Assembly: GCA_033485155.1 (NCBI GenBank)
Contig: JAWQJJ010000001.1
Span: forward strand, 62,001-126,000
From: Methanomassiliicoccus sp.
GTDB lineage: Archaea; Thermoplasmatota; Thermoplasmata; Methanomassiliicoccales; Methanomassiliicoccaceae
Length of the DNA stretch: 64,000 nt
Reading direction: 5' to 3'
The position numbers and the translations under genes are program-made. Positions 56,701 to 64,000 of the stretch are shown here, one piece after another; positions within the stretch are counted from its first letter, which is position 1; every line of letters begins with the position of its first letter. The notes below the pieces were generated by a model, which was not told the DNA's origin, did not search any database, and worked only from the letters and a program-made list of their open reading frames with translations.

Positions 56701-59700
56701 TACGGATATGATAACAACGCGGCGTTCAAGTCCATGACCGTCACCATGACCATAGATGGTCATGACCTGGTGGTCGGCGGGTCCGAGTACCCGACCTTAA
56801 CCATCACCGGTCCCAACGCCTTCAACTGGGCCTATAATGTGGTAGTCATCAACAACGGTGTGCTCACCATCAGGAACACCGCCTTCACCGAGGTCCAGTC
56901 CAGCGCCTACCAGAGCAGGATCGTCGTGCAGGACAACGGTACTCTGGTCCTCTCCGGCGGCACTATCCTGAACTCCAACTACAACCTGAACCTGTACCTG
57001 ATGGGCCACAGCAACCTGACGGTGACCGGCTCGAAGGTCATGACTCCGGTCCACATCCGGGCCGATGATAGCAGCAAGGTTTACATCGCGTCTTCGGAGA
57101 TGGGAGCGGACCTGGCAGCACCTGACACCTCCTACGCCCATGTGGCCGTCCAGGACACCATCTTCAGCCACGCGTGGTCCTCCTTCGGTGGCCATGCGGT
57201 GGCCGATGTGACCAACATATCCATCGCCTCGCTGAACGCCCAGGGTTCCGCGGTCATCAACCACTATCGCTGGGTCAAGGTCGTGGTGCTTGACGGCACC
57301 GGGGAGAAGCTCCCCAACGCCTACGTCGCCATCACCCACCCGGTGAACGGGCTGTACGCGAGCGGCCGGACCGGGTCTGACGGTACCATCACCTTCAGGG
57401 TGCTGACCGATGCCCGCACCGCGGGCATGACCGTCTACCAGGGCTTCATCGGCGACTACTTCGCTAACACGACCTACACCTACCAGGGCCAAAGCTTCGC
57501 CGGCCAATATGCCATGAACGTGGGTATAGTCGGCTACTCTGAGCCCCTGAGTCAGGCCAATATGGCTCCGGTGACGATATCCATCCCCGGCGCCCTGCCC
57601 GATCTGGACCCGCCCATACACGTGTCCACGAGCACCCCGGTACACTACCAGAATGTGACCGTGACCACCACCGTCTCCAACGTCGGTGTAGTGGCCGCCC
57701 ACAATGTCCTGGTAATGTTCAACGACACCGGTAGCACGTTCTACCAGTACACCATACCGGTGATCCAGCCAGGCGAGTCGATAACCATCAACGCCATCTG
57801 GACCGCCAGGACCCTCGGCCAGCACAACATCAGCGTGGTCATCGACCCCTACGGCCGGATCAACGAACTGGACAACACCAACAACGCGAATTACACCATG
57901 GTGGCGGTCCAGGGCATTGCAGACCTGTCCGTCCAAAGGAGCGATGTCACCATCAGCCCGAACTCCCCGGCGAGGGGGCAGACCTCCACCATCTCGGCAA
58001 AGGTCTGGAACTACGGTGATATCACCGCCGAGGATGTGATGGTGAGCTTCTACGTTACCTATGGTAGCTCCCGAACGCTCCTGACCAATGCCGTCATAGG
58101 TACCATCGACCAGGGCGAGTCCGGAGAAGCCACCGTTTCCTGGACCCCCAGCAATCCCGGCACCTACACCGTAGAGGTGGTCGTTGACGGGAACGGAGCC
58201 ATAGAGGAGATCTCCGAGGCCAACAATACGGTCTCGTTCTCTCAGAAAGTACTCAACTACGCGGACCTTAGGCCTAACTATGTGGTGCTCAACCCTGCCA
58301 GCCCGGTGAACGTCGGTGACGTCATCAATATCGAGGCGGCGGTGAAGAACATCGGCGAAGTCGCCGCGATCAACGTGTCTGTCTACTTCTACCTAGACTC
58401 CACCAATGGCAATCCGTTCGACGTGGAGACGATCGCCTCGATCAATCCGGACCAGACGGTCACGGTGACTGGCCAGTGGACGGCCGTTCTGCTTGCCAAT
58501 GGCGCTTCGAGCACTAACATATACGTGGTCGTCAACCCCAGTGGGGCGACGAACTATGTCAATGAGATGAACACTGACAACAATGTCATCACCCAGAGCC
58601 TGGTGGTCAACGACCTGAGGGCCGACCTCCAGTTCTCCGACGGGGTAACGGTCACCCAGTCCGGACAGGAGATCACCAACGCCAGCCAGGGAGAGACCGT
58701 CGACATCTCCGCCACTGCCAAGAACGGAGGTAGCACCGCGGCCATATCTGCCGCGTTCTACTTCTATGCCGTGGACGGGAACGGTAAGCAGACCTTCATC
58801 GGCGTGGCCATGAGGAACCTGGCGGCCGGGGCGGAGGTCACCGTCAACACCACCTGGCAGATCAACCTGACCATGGGCAGCTACCATCTGCTGGTGGTGG
58901 CCAACGCTGATGGCATTGTTGACGATAAGGACACAACCAACAACAACGTCTCCGCCGTGTTCAACATCGATGCACCCAACGCCAAGGTCGAGATCTATGC
59001 TCTGGACAGCACCTCCTATGCGCCCGGCTCTAATATCTTCGTGACCGGCAGGGTGTACAACCGGAACACCTCCGAGGCCATCCCCGGCGCGGTGGTCATC
59101 GTCTGGCTGGAGCGCGACGGCGTTCGGATCGGCGAACCCTTCAACGGCACCACCAACTCCGAAGGTATATTCGCCATACAGCTGTACGTGCCTGAGGGCT
59201 CCGACGGCAACTACCAGGTCCATGGGGAGTCGTCCATGGGGGACAAGGTCTTCACAACCTCCAAGAACGTGACAATCGCCGCCTCGGGCAGCGGCGGCAT
59301 CCCCTGGTACGTCTACCTGATGATCCTGGCGGTCATCGCCGCGGCCATCATCCTCTTCTCCGCCTGGCTGTACAAGTACGGGCTTGGGAAGATGGTGGAG
59401 TGCGGGGAGTGTGGTGCGCTCATCCCCGAATCATCCAAGCGCTGCCCCAAGTGCGGCGTGGAGTTCGAGGTCGGCACCGCCAAGTGCAGCGAATGCAGCG
59501 CGTGGATACCGTCGAACTCCGCCACCTGCCCGGAGTGCGGCGCCAAGTTCATCGGCGACGCCATCGAGGAGGAAGAGGACGCCTACCTCAAGAAGATGAG
59601 GGAGCAGTACGAGGCGTACGTCGACACCTTCCGCGAGGAAGCCAAGAAGGCCATGGGCAAGAAGTACTCCGACAGCAAGTTCCAGGAGTGGTTCAAGAAG

Positions 59701-60012
59701 CAGCCGAGCTACGTGAGCTTCGAGAGCTGGCTGTCCCAGGAGGAGGAGAAGCGGAAGTTCACCGGCGTCTCCTGCCCGACCTGCGGCACCCTGAACCCCC
59801 GCGGCTCACCCATCTGCCACAAGTGCGGTAGCAACATCGAGGTGCGCAAGCCGGAGATCCCGGCGGCAGAGGAGCAGCCCAAGAGCGAGGCCGCCCCCAA
59901 GCCCCTGAGGCGCATCGTGCGCCGGCCGGTGGAGAAGAGGCCGGTCAAGCCCGCAGAGCCCAAGCCGGAGGAGCAGCCCAAGCTCGATGACGGCGCCAAG
60001 CCCCCCCAGTGA
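53770..60012 (+). CDS. Giant CARDB-repeat surface protein with cytosolic zinc ribbons
   Basis: This 2080-residue protein starts with a signal/anchor segment (residues 8-32). The ectodomain has two copies of a 120-residue module (about 281-400 and 501-620, each opening with YYN(V/I)ASG), beta-helix-like stretches, and six CARDB adhesion domains. Those lie near 762-876, 880-990, 1276-1380, 1383-1490, 1498-1612 and 1616-1735. A last beta domain precedes one membrane helix (1844-1870). Inside the cell are three zinc ribbons (1878-1897, 1906-1924, 2002-2019), separated by a helical charged stretch with GKKYSDSKFQEWFKKQ. A basic RRIVRR tail ends it. Adhesion or cell-envelope function is inferred. 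Cytosolic zinc ribbons on such a protein are unusual. Confidence 0.85.
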   Translation: MKGRILASRAASIMIVIGLLLTPLATIVFLTGTTEGTGPLPSDYSNGDRIIGSDYAVDTWSVTSLYTMNGNLTIRAGGVVTVNGGGLVFAENIGSDKIAGTADDRVYTLTVEDGGKLILNNSTLTTNLNQLNSFPSLGVIVRNGGVLEAYDSVLSFPGHMVVDDSTLNLWRSNITGNEEVGVYCNDTYFPEAVFQYAPVLLFMSSTVNLYDSSLPNIYQTPNSTTYNTTQLYSAMYDHSYSFASDINNATTGARDSVAYNLARMPSAKGAADNTGSALQGLKVSDLQYYNVASGKTMWLDGFDTGGLVFSASDNILATLHVQYYTDSGYSSASTVQYQYRNGAAGQTTLSFSNTPVNPVTGTADQVIASATLPAMSSLDLAGLNLGFTNNGGQTIHINKVWITFRIVEPAYTSINLAGNTQFTAVNSYLGVDFSNKENHNTMVLRDNSMAYLYGVTVDTSPEKTVSPANRQAAFVAHDRTVEALVTSKSSNDTTGQSIGSLTSIDSSYYNIASGRVMELNGFNTSDLIGPLSGATLTLTYSTEGSYAIGNYLQWRASDGTFHNTAIRPQQTPAAVSVSFNLYDKGVTEVSDVKDLELRFSNSDPSNSVYVSKISVAMTVSPTIYIYRWANVTVTDMQSLPVNGAAVTSTLQNSGASAEYYTPDGLRSYPSDEVLHYLGKDMTDYTITDNEGKVKLPYLSEVLDQANPNPYAAYAYVLTVSYENSTGAVYTNTTGLAFNPYPDMSAGNTWKMVNITMPALALELPDLVVLPLTLTPTTVYDGESVQVSAVVHNRGKTTATKVEVSIIGYINGSIPAFWSNQTVDTIAPGTENDQALTAVIWHDVPKGVHTISVTIDPERKISEESKNNNVMSVQFTVLANLAELTVSSTDITFSPQPASSSDLVTATIYVNNTGRAAATNATVSLYAGSATEGGQFIGSTTVTVSAGSFVKTTLSWKPTQIGTYPVYVYVNADHSIAEYGYDNNAAFKSMTVTMTIDGHDLVVGGSEYPTLTITGPNAFNWAYNVVVINNGVLTIRNTAFTEVQSSAYQSRIVVQDNGTLVLSGGTILNSNYNLNLYLMGHSNLTVTGSKVMTPVHIRADDSSKVYIASSEMGADLAAPDTSYAHVAVQDTIFSHAWSSFGGHAVADVTNISIASLNAQGSAVINHYRWVKVVVLDGTGEKLPNAYVAITHPVNGLYASGRTGSDGTITFRVLTDARTAGMTVYQGFIGDYFANTTYTYQGQSFAGQYAMNVGIVGYSEPLSQANMAPVTISIPGALPDLDPPIHVSTSTPVHYQNVTVTTTVSNVGVVAAHNVLVMFNDTGSTFYQYTIPVIQPGESITINAIWTARTLGQHNISVVIDPYGRINELDNTNNANYTMVAVQGIADLSVQRSDVTISPNSPARGQTSTISAKVWNYGDITAEDVMVSFYVTYGSSRTLLTNAVIGTIDQGESGEATVSWTPSNPGTYTVEVVVDGNGAIEEISEANNTVSFSQKVLNYADLRPNYVVLNPASPVNVGDVINIEAAVKNIGEVAAINVSVYFYLDSTNGNPFDVETIASINPDQTVTVTGQWTAVLLANGASSTNIYVVVNPSGATNYVNEMNTDNNVITQSLVVNDLRADLQFSDGVTVTQSGQEITNASQGETVDISATAKNGGSTAAISAAFYFYAVDGNGKQTFIGVAMRNLAAGAEVTVNTTWQINLTMGSYHLLVVANADGIVDDKDTTNNNVSAVFNIDAPNAKVEIYALDSTSYAPGSNIFVTGRVYNRNTSEAIPGAVVIVWLERDGVRIGEPFNGTTNSEGIFAIQLYVPEGSDGNYQVHGESSMGDKVFTTSKNVTIAASGSGGIPWYVYLMILAVIAAAIILFSAWLYKYGLGKMVECGECGALIPESSKRCPKCGVEFEVGTAKCSECSAWIPSNSATCPECGAKFIGDAIEEEEDAYLKKMREQYEAYVDTFREEAKKAMGKKYSDSKFQEWFKKQPSYVSFESWLSQEEEKRKFTGVSCPTCGTLNPRGSPICHKCGSNIEVRKPEIPAAEEQPKSEAAPKPLRRIVRRPVEKRPVKPAEPKPEEQPKLDDGAKPPQ

Positions 60013-60021
60013 GGGCCGACC

Positions 60022-60052
60022 AAACCCCTTTCCTTCTTATTTTTTCTTCGTT
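60022..60052 (+). terminator. Pyrimidine-rich terminator after the CARDB protein
   Basis: CAAACCCCTTTCCTTCTTATTTTTTCTTCG follows ten bases after the stop and contains a six-T run. It is the usual archaeal type without a stable hairpin. Confidence 0.5.
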
Positions 60053-60104
60053 CACTCAACAGCCATGCGTAACGTTAATCCCACTAGGTCCCATTGAGGG
60101 CCCG

Positions 60105-60689
60105 ATGACCGACAGATGCCCGCAATGCGGGGGCAACGTCCCCCAGGGGGTCGAGGCATGCGTGATATGCGGGAACGCAGTGACCGGCGAGGCCATGGCT
60201 AAGGTGCCTCCCGCAGCGGACGCGGAGGTGAACCAAACCACCAGATGCCAGAGCTGCGGCGCCATCCTGGAGGGCAAGGAGACCTTCTGCGGACGGTGCG
60301 GCTTCCTGGTGAGCGCGCCGTTCGAGTGCCGGGACTGCCGGACAAGGATCGGGCTAGAGGACCGCTACTGCACCGGGTGCGGGCGCCTGGTCCGGCCGGG
60401 GAAGCTGAACCGCTCGACCTCCCGCCCCGTGGCCGCCCTGCTGCTCGGTCTGGTCCCCGGACTGTTCTCGGTGTGGGGCCTCGGGCAGATGTTCTCGGTC
60501 TCTATCCGCAAGGGGTTGCTGTTCTTTACCCTGGGGATCGTGCTGGCGATCGTGGACCCTTTCTCCCTGCTTGCGACCCTCAACGGCCAGGGGGACTTGG
60601 CGGGGCTGTCGATCATCGGCATGGTGCTGTGGGCGGCGCTGTGGATACTGCAGGCCATGGACGCCTACTGGGAAGCGGGCGGGGATTGA
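60105..60689 (+). CDS. Zinc-ribbon membrane protein
   Basis: This 194-residue protein opens with several paired CxxC motifs: CPQCGGNVPQGVEACVICG, CQSCGAILEGKETFCGRCG, and CRDCRTRIGLEDRYCTGCG. A basic spacer leads to three hydrophobic segments (about residues 105-122, 125-147, 163-183), with the glycine-rich start PVAALLLGLVPGLFSVWGLGQMF typical of TM2-like small membrane proteins. ATG 60105 (MTDRCPQCGG) is chosen; the frame extends to 60009 but that part overlaps the previous gene. The role is unknown; it shares ribbon style with the neighbouring proteins. Confidence 0.78.
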   Translation: MTDRCPQCGGNVPQGVEACVICGNAVTGEAMAKVPPAADAEVNQTTRCQSCGAILEGKETFCGRCGFLVSAPFECRDCRTRIGLEDRYCTGCGRLVRPGKLNRSTSRPVAALLLGLVPGLFSVWGLGQMFSVSIRKGLLFFTLGIVLAIVDPFSLLATLNGQGDLAGLSIIGMVLWAALWILQAMDAYWEAGGD

Positions 60690-60711
60690 AAAATGGGGGG
60701 AAGGGGACCGA

Positions 60712-62394
60712 TCACTCGGTCATCTTCTCCTTGACCTCTTTCATGACCTTATCGGGGTCCTTGTAGTAGGCCGATACGATCTTCGCCACCTGGCGGTAGT
60801 TGTTCACTCCGATCTTCTTCATGTACTCCAGGATATCGATGCGCCTCTTGACCTCCCGCTCCATCTCCCGGGGAGACCAGTTGCGCACCGCGCGGACTTT
60901 CTCGTAAGTATAGGAGTGTCCAGAGTAGGAGAAGGTATCGTCGGCGGGGTTCCAGGTGAACACCGAGTTGGTGATAAGCTCCCCGGTCTCGGGGTCCATG
61001 CCCACGATCTCGGTGAGGCCCTTCACCCGACGGGTCATCTTGGTCCCCACCTTCACCTGGCCCTGCAGCAGCACCAGGTTGAGGGCGGTCAGCAGCGCTC
61101 TCGGCAGATCGATGGGATCGTTCTCCAACCGGTGGACCATGGCCTGCACGTCCTCGGCGTGGAAGGTCGAGTAGGAGATGTGCCCGGTGGCCATGGCTTG
61201 GAAGACGACGTACGCCTCCTTGCCTCGAACCTCACCGACCATCAAGTACTGGGGCCTCTGCCTCAGTGCGGCAGTGAGCAGGTCGAACATGTTGATGTTC
61301 CCGCTCATGGCCCCGCCCTTTCCTCCGAAGCCCTCTCTGGTCAGGCCGGGGATCCAGTTCTCATGGGGAAGGTTCAGCTCCCTGGTGTCCTCGATGCTGA
61401 CGATCTTCATCTGCGGTGGAATGAACAGCAAGATGGCGTTGAGAGTGGTCGTCTTGCCGGAGGCGGTTCCGCCGCAGACCAGCATGGAGGAGCCGAACTC
61501 CACCGATATCCACAGGTATGCCATCATTTCGGTGGACAGGGTCTTGAACTTCAATAGATCCACCGGGGTGAACGGGTTGTCCTTGAACCGTCTAATGGTG
61601 AACGAGGAACCCCTCTTGGTCACATGCTTGCCCAGGGTGGCGTTGAGCCTCGAGCCGTCGGGGATGGTGGCGTCCAACAGCGGGTTGGCGACCGAGATAT
61701 GCTTCCCGCACTTCTGGGCCAGCCACACTACGTAGGCGTCCAGCTCATCCTCCTTCTCGAACCGGATGTTGCTCTTGATGCTGCCATACTTGCGGTGGTA
61801 GATGTACAGTGGGATGTCGACCCCATCGCAGGAACAGTCCTCGATGTTGGGGTCGATCATCATCACGTTGATGACGCCGTAGCCGGTGAAGTCGCGGCGC
61901 AGGTAGTACATGATGCGCTCCTTGGAGATCGGATTGATCTCCACCGCGAGCTTTTCCAGGAGCTTGTCGGTGGCTTTGTTGAGGATCTCCCGCTTCTCCC
62001 CGATGTCCTTGGTCTCGGCGAGGTTGATGGACACGATGAGAGCGCTCTTCAGACCATCCAGCAGAGCATTCTCGTCCGAGGTGAGCTTGGGCTCGATGAC
62101 CTCGAAGAGATACTCCCCGGCGGTGCCATCGTACTTGATGCGCACAAAGGAGTAGGGCTCCTCGATGGGGATCACCTCCACCTCCTCGACCTCCGGATCG
62201 GACAGCTTGGGGATTTCAGTGATGACCGTCGAATCGGTGGCCACCTTGCTGGGCAGCCTGACCCGGACCGGCTTCTTACGAACCTTCTGCAGGAAGGAAA
62301 GGTAACGGGAGGTTACCGACAGCTTCGGTTTCTGCTCCGCCTGCTCGTCCTCGAACAGGGGCTCGAGATCATCCTGCTTCATCGCCTCGTCCAT
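60712..62394 (-). CDS. Type II/IV secretion ATPase (archaeal GspE/TadA/PilB-like)
   Basis: This 560-residue motor ATPase powers assembly of type IV pili-like filaments. The N-terminal 190 residues are the variable domain. The core has Walker A GGTASGKTT, the Asp box SIEDTRELNLPHENW, Walker B-like QYLMVGEVRGKEA and the His box ATGHISYSTFHAEDVQ. The unusual DCSCDGVDIPLYIYHRKYG region is typical of archaeal members. Nucleotide site and length fit archaeal PilB/GspE and not ArlI. The GspF-like gene ends one base upstream, so the three genes form an operon on the minus strand. Confidence 0.92.
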   Translation of the reverse strand: MDEAMKQDDLEPLFEDEQAEQKPKLSVTSRYLSFLQKVRKKPVRVRLPSKVATDSTVITEIPKLSDPEVEEVEVIPIEEPYSFVRIKYDGTAGEYLFEVIEPKLTSDENALLDGLKSALIVSINLAETKDIGEKREILNKATDKLLEKLAVEINPISKERIMYYLRRDFTGYGVINVMMIDPNIEDCSCDGVDIPLYIYHRKYGSIKSNIRFEKEDELDAYVVWLAQKCGKHISVANPLLDATIPDGSRLNATLGKHVTKRGSSFTIRRFKDNPFTPVDLLKFKTLSTEMMAYLWISVEFGSSMLVCGGTASGKTTTLNAILLFIPPQMKIVSIEDTRELNLPHENWIPGLTREGFGGKGGAMSGNINMFDLLTAALRQRPQYLMVGEVRGKEAYVVFQAMATGHISYSTFHAEDVQAMVHRLENDPIDLPRALLTALNLVLLQGQVKVGTKMTRRVKGLTEIVGMDPETGELITNSVFTWNPADDTFSYSGHSYTYEKVRAVRNWSPREMEREVKRRIDILEYMKKIGVNNYRQVAKIVSAYYKDPDKVMKEVKEKMTE

Positions 62395-62395
62395 G

Positions 62396-63298
62396 TCAGA
62401 TCACCCTCGTTCCCACGAGCCCGATGAGCAGCATGATGAAGGCGTGCTTAAGGCCGGACGAGATCTGGCCGTCCCCCAGCACCCCGGCCAATATCCCGTC
62501 GCCGAAGGCGTGGATCAGCACCGATATAACGAACACCATCTGGATGGTGGGAATGACGTTGACCTTGATCGTCGCCAGGCCGGAGGTGTCCACTCCCGCC
62601 TTCTCCGCCCCCGAGGCCACCTGCTGGCCGGCCTCGGTCATCTTGGGCAGGAAGGTCGAGTTAAGGATGAAGATGGTGGCGATGAACACCGCGAACGCCA
62701 CGTAGATGACGACGACATAGGTGGACATTGACAACTTGCGCTCGGCCTGGTTGAGCATGGTCTCCCTGGCATCGTGGGCGACCATGGTCAGCACGTCGGA
62801 GACCGAGCCTCCGGCGTCGTTGGCCTTGATGATGATAGAGGTCATCCTCCTCACTAGGGGGGTATCCACTCTCTCCGAGAACAGCCGCATGGCCTCCGAC
62901 GCCGGAACTCCCCAATCGATCTGGGCAGCCATCCGTCGGATCTCCGGGGTGAGCTTGCCGTATCGTCCCCGAGAGGAGACCTTGATGGCCTGGGCCAGGG
63001 TCATGCCGAACCGACCGGCCTCCGCGACATCCCTGAGGAACTCCGGAAGGCGGGCCTCAATGTCCCGGATCTTCTTCCTCTGGGCGCTCTTGTAGAACCC
63101 GTAGGGGCCGCTGAAGGCCATGAGGCCTAGGAAGACATAGTCGATCCACTGGAGGGGCGTATCGAGGCCTCCAATGCCGTCCAGGAAGGCCAGGACGAAG
63201 AGGAGGGCAGCCGACGCGCAGCAGATGATGAGGATGGTATGGCTGTAGTCCAGCTTCTTAAGGTCAAGTTGTTCCAGATCTATGATGTCCTCGGCCAT
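62396..63298 (-). CDS. GspF/TadC-like filament assembly membrane protein 1
   Basis: This 300-residue protein is the platform partner of the assembly ATPase. It has two N-terminal membrane helices (about 22-38 and 50-68). A cytosolic T2SSF domain follows, with FLRDVAEAGRFGMTLAQAI and RRMAAQIDWGVPASEAMRLFSERVDTPLVRRMTSII. C-terminal membrane helices end it (about 195-215, 252-272, 280-298). It lies nine bases after the second GspF-like gene, which suggests tight co-translation. Two TadC-type partners, as in TadBC, are common in archaeal systems. Confidence 0.9.
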   Translation of the reverse strand: MAEDIIDLEQLDLKKLDYSHTILIICCASAALLFVLAFLDGIGGLDTPLQWIDYVFLGLMAFSGPYGFYKSAQRKKIRDIEARLPEFLRDVAEAGRFGMTLAQAIKVSSRGRYGKLTPEIRRMAAQIDWGVPASEAMRLFSERVDTPLVRRMTSIIIKANDAGGSVSDVLTMVAHDARETMLNQAERKLSMSTYVVVIYVAFAVFIATIFILNSTFLPKMTEAGQQVASGAEKAGVDTSGLATIKVNVIPTIQMVFVISVLIHAFGDGILAGVLGDGQISSGLKHAFIMLLIGLVGTRVI

Positions 63299-63307
63299 TC
63301 CATCACC

Positions 63308-64000
63308 TCAAATCGACGACTCCTTGGTCATGTTCCAGATGAAGAACGTGAACCCGAACTGGGAGATGGGGATCATGAGCCCGACCACGACCTCCAGCAG
63401 GAGGACGGTCATGGACGAATCATTGCCTCCGCCCGGTACGATGGCCATGATCGCCATGATGACCACGAGGAAAAGGGGGAACGCCACCACGACGGTGACG
63501 AAGGTCTCTGCCATCAGGCCCAAGGTCTCCAGCTGGGAGCGCATCTCCAGCTTGCCCTCCTTCTCGAACTGCTCGGCCTTCTGCAGGAAGTACGGCTTCA
63601 GCTGGCCGCCCGAGGTCGAGCTGGTGACCACGCCCTGGAGGAACTCCTGGAACTTGATGGACGGGGTGCGCTGGGCGGCCCGGTTGATCGCGGTGAGGAT
63701 ATCGATGCCCAGCAGCTCGGTGTCTCTGGTGATCCATGCGGCCTCGTTCTTGATCTCACCATAGATGTCCTGCTTGGCCAGTTCCTTGAAGATGACATCG
63801 ACGTTGACGTCGGCGGAGGCCATGGCGGAGATGAAGCTCATAGCCGGGCCGATACGCTTGTTGATGTCCCTGGCCCGAGTCTTGGCCTTGGAACCGGGGA
63901 CGGACATCAGCACGACGTACGCCATTACCGGCGGGATCGCCACTAACAGCATGAAGAATACAAGCACCAGTGCGGCCGAGACATGGAGGAGGGCCAGCAG
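63308..64000 (-). CDS. GspF/TadC-like filament assembly membrane protein 2, partial
   Basis: This is the C-terminal part of a second GspF-type platform protein; the frame is open to the edge of the window, so the start lies outside. Visible are a membrane segment (LVFFMLLVAIPPVMAYVVLMSVPG), the T2SSF domain with GPAMSFISAMASADVNVDVIFKELA and FLQGVVTSSTSGGQLKPYFLQKAEQFEKEG, and two C-terminal membrane helices. It is the first recognised gene of the three-gene operon here; more genes of the system probably lie beyond 64 kb. Confidence 0.9.
   Translation of the reverse strand: MLALLHVSAALVLVFFMLLVAIPPVMAYVVLMSVPGSKAKTRARDINKRIGPAMSFISAMASADVNVDVIFKELAKQDIYGEIKNEAAWITRDTELLGIDILTAINRAAQRTPSIKFQEFLQGVVTSSTSGGQLKPYFLQKAEQFEKEGKLEMRSQLETLGLMAETFVTVVVAFPLFLVVIMAIMAIVPGGGNDSSMTVLLLEVVVGLMIPISQFGFTFFIWNMTKESSI

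Overview
The window is archaeal chromosome, GC-rich and almost wall-to-wall coding; no gap between genes reaches 300 bases. The information-processing genes are archaeal: an MCM helicase, primase small subunit PriS, NMD3, Tsr3, TiaS, prefoldin alpha, L18a/LX and archaeal FtsY. Bacterial-type DNA gyrase (GyrB-GyrA) sits beside them. Many genes have a TATA-like box about 25-33 bases before the start codon and no Shine-Dalgarno sequence, which indicates leaderless transcripts. Together with DUF835-like and KaiC-like proteins this suggests a Thermoplasmata-related euryarchaeon, possibly Methanomassiliicoccales. That placement is inference.

Layout: 1-7.3 kb holds the end of tiaS, a thiolase, an M20 hydrolase, a riboflavin-pathway reductase, the rpl18a-pfdA-ftsY operon, a radical SAM protein and a membrane protein. 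7.4-13.2 kb holds priS with a divergent winged-helix protein, a flippase-like membrane protein, htpX, and an overlapping PHP / Hps-RraA pair. 13.3-15.6 kb is a KaiC-like pair followed by a type IV pilin. 15.6-19.5 kb holds an esterase, an RDD protein, an arsenate reductase convergent with an ArsB-like permease, and tsr3. 19.6-25.2 kb is mcm, carrying three inteins, then DUF424 and nmd3. 25.2-29.6 kb is a duplicated ABC-2 export system plus a CinA-type protein. 29.8-32.2 kb is two-subunit fumarase and a membrane-anchored repeat protein. 32.4-37.8 kb is a very long Lhr-type helicase. 37.9-42.3 kb holds a regulator, an OGG1-type glycosylase, a methyltransferase, an adenosine-specific kinase homologue, an endonuclease IV-like protein and a zinc-ribbon protein. 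42.3-51.7 kb holds a DnaA-like AAA+ protein, a tRNA-Thr with a D-loop intron, thiC, gyrB (one intein) and gyrA. 51.8-64 kb holds a KaiC-like ATPase, a coiled-coil/zinc-ribbon protein, a 2080-residue CARDB surface protein, another zinc-ribbon membrane protein, and a convergent type IV filament assembly ATPase with two GspF/TadC-like membrane proteins.

The most unusual items are: (1) an archaeal protein whose middle third is a near-complete DnaA AAA+ domain, joined to a zinc ribbon and a DUF835-like tail; (2) a tRNA-Thr(CGT) with a 26-base bulge-helix-bulge intron in the D-loop instead of the anticodon loop; (3) four inteins in two replication genes, two reduced and host-like, two carrying endonucleases and AT-richer; (4) one TATA element exactly midway between the DnaA-like gene and the tRNA; (5) a cluster of proteins sharing C-terminal or N-terminal zinc ribbons around a giant surface protein, next to filament-assembly genes.
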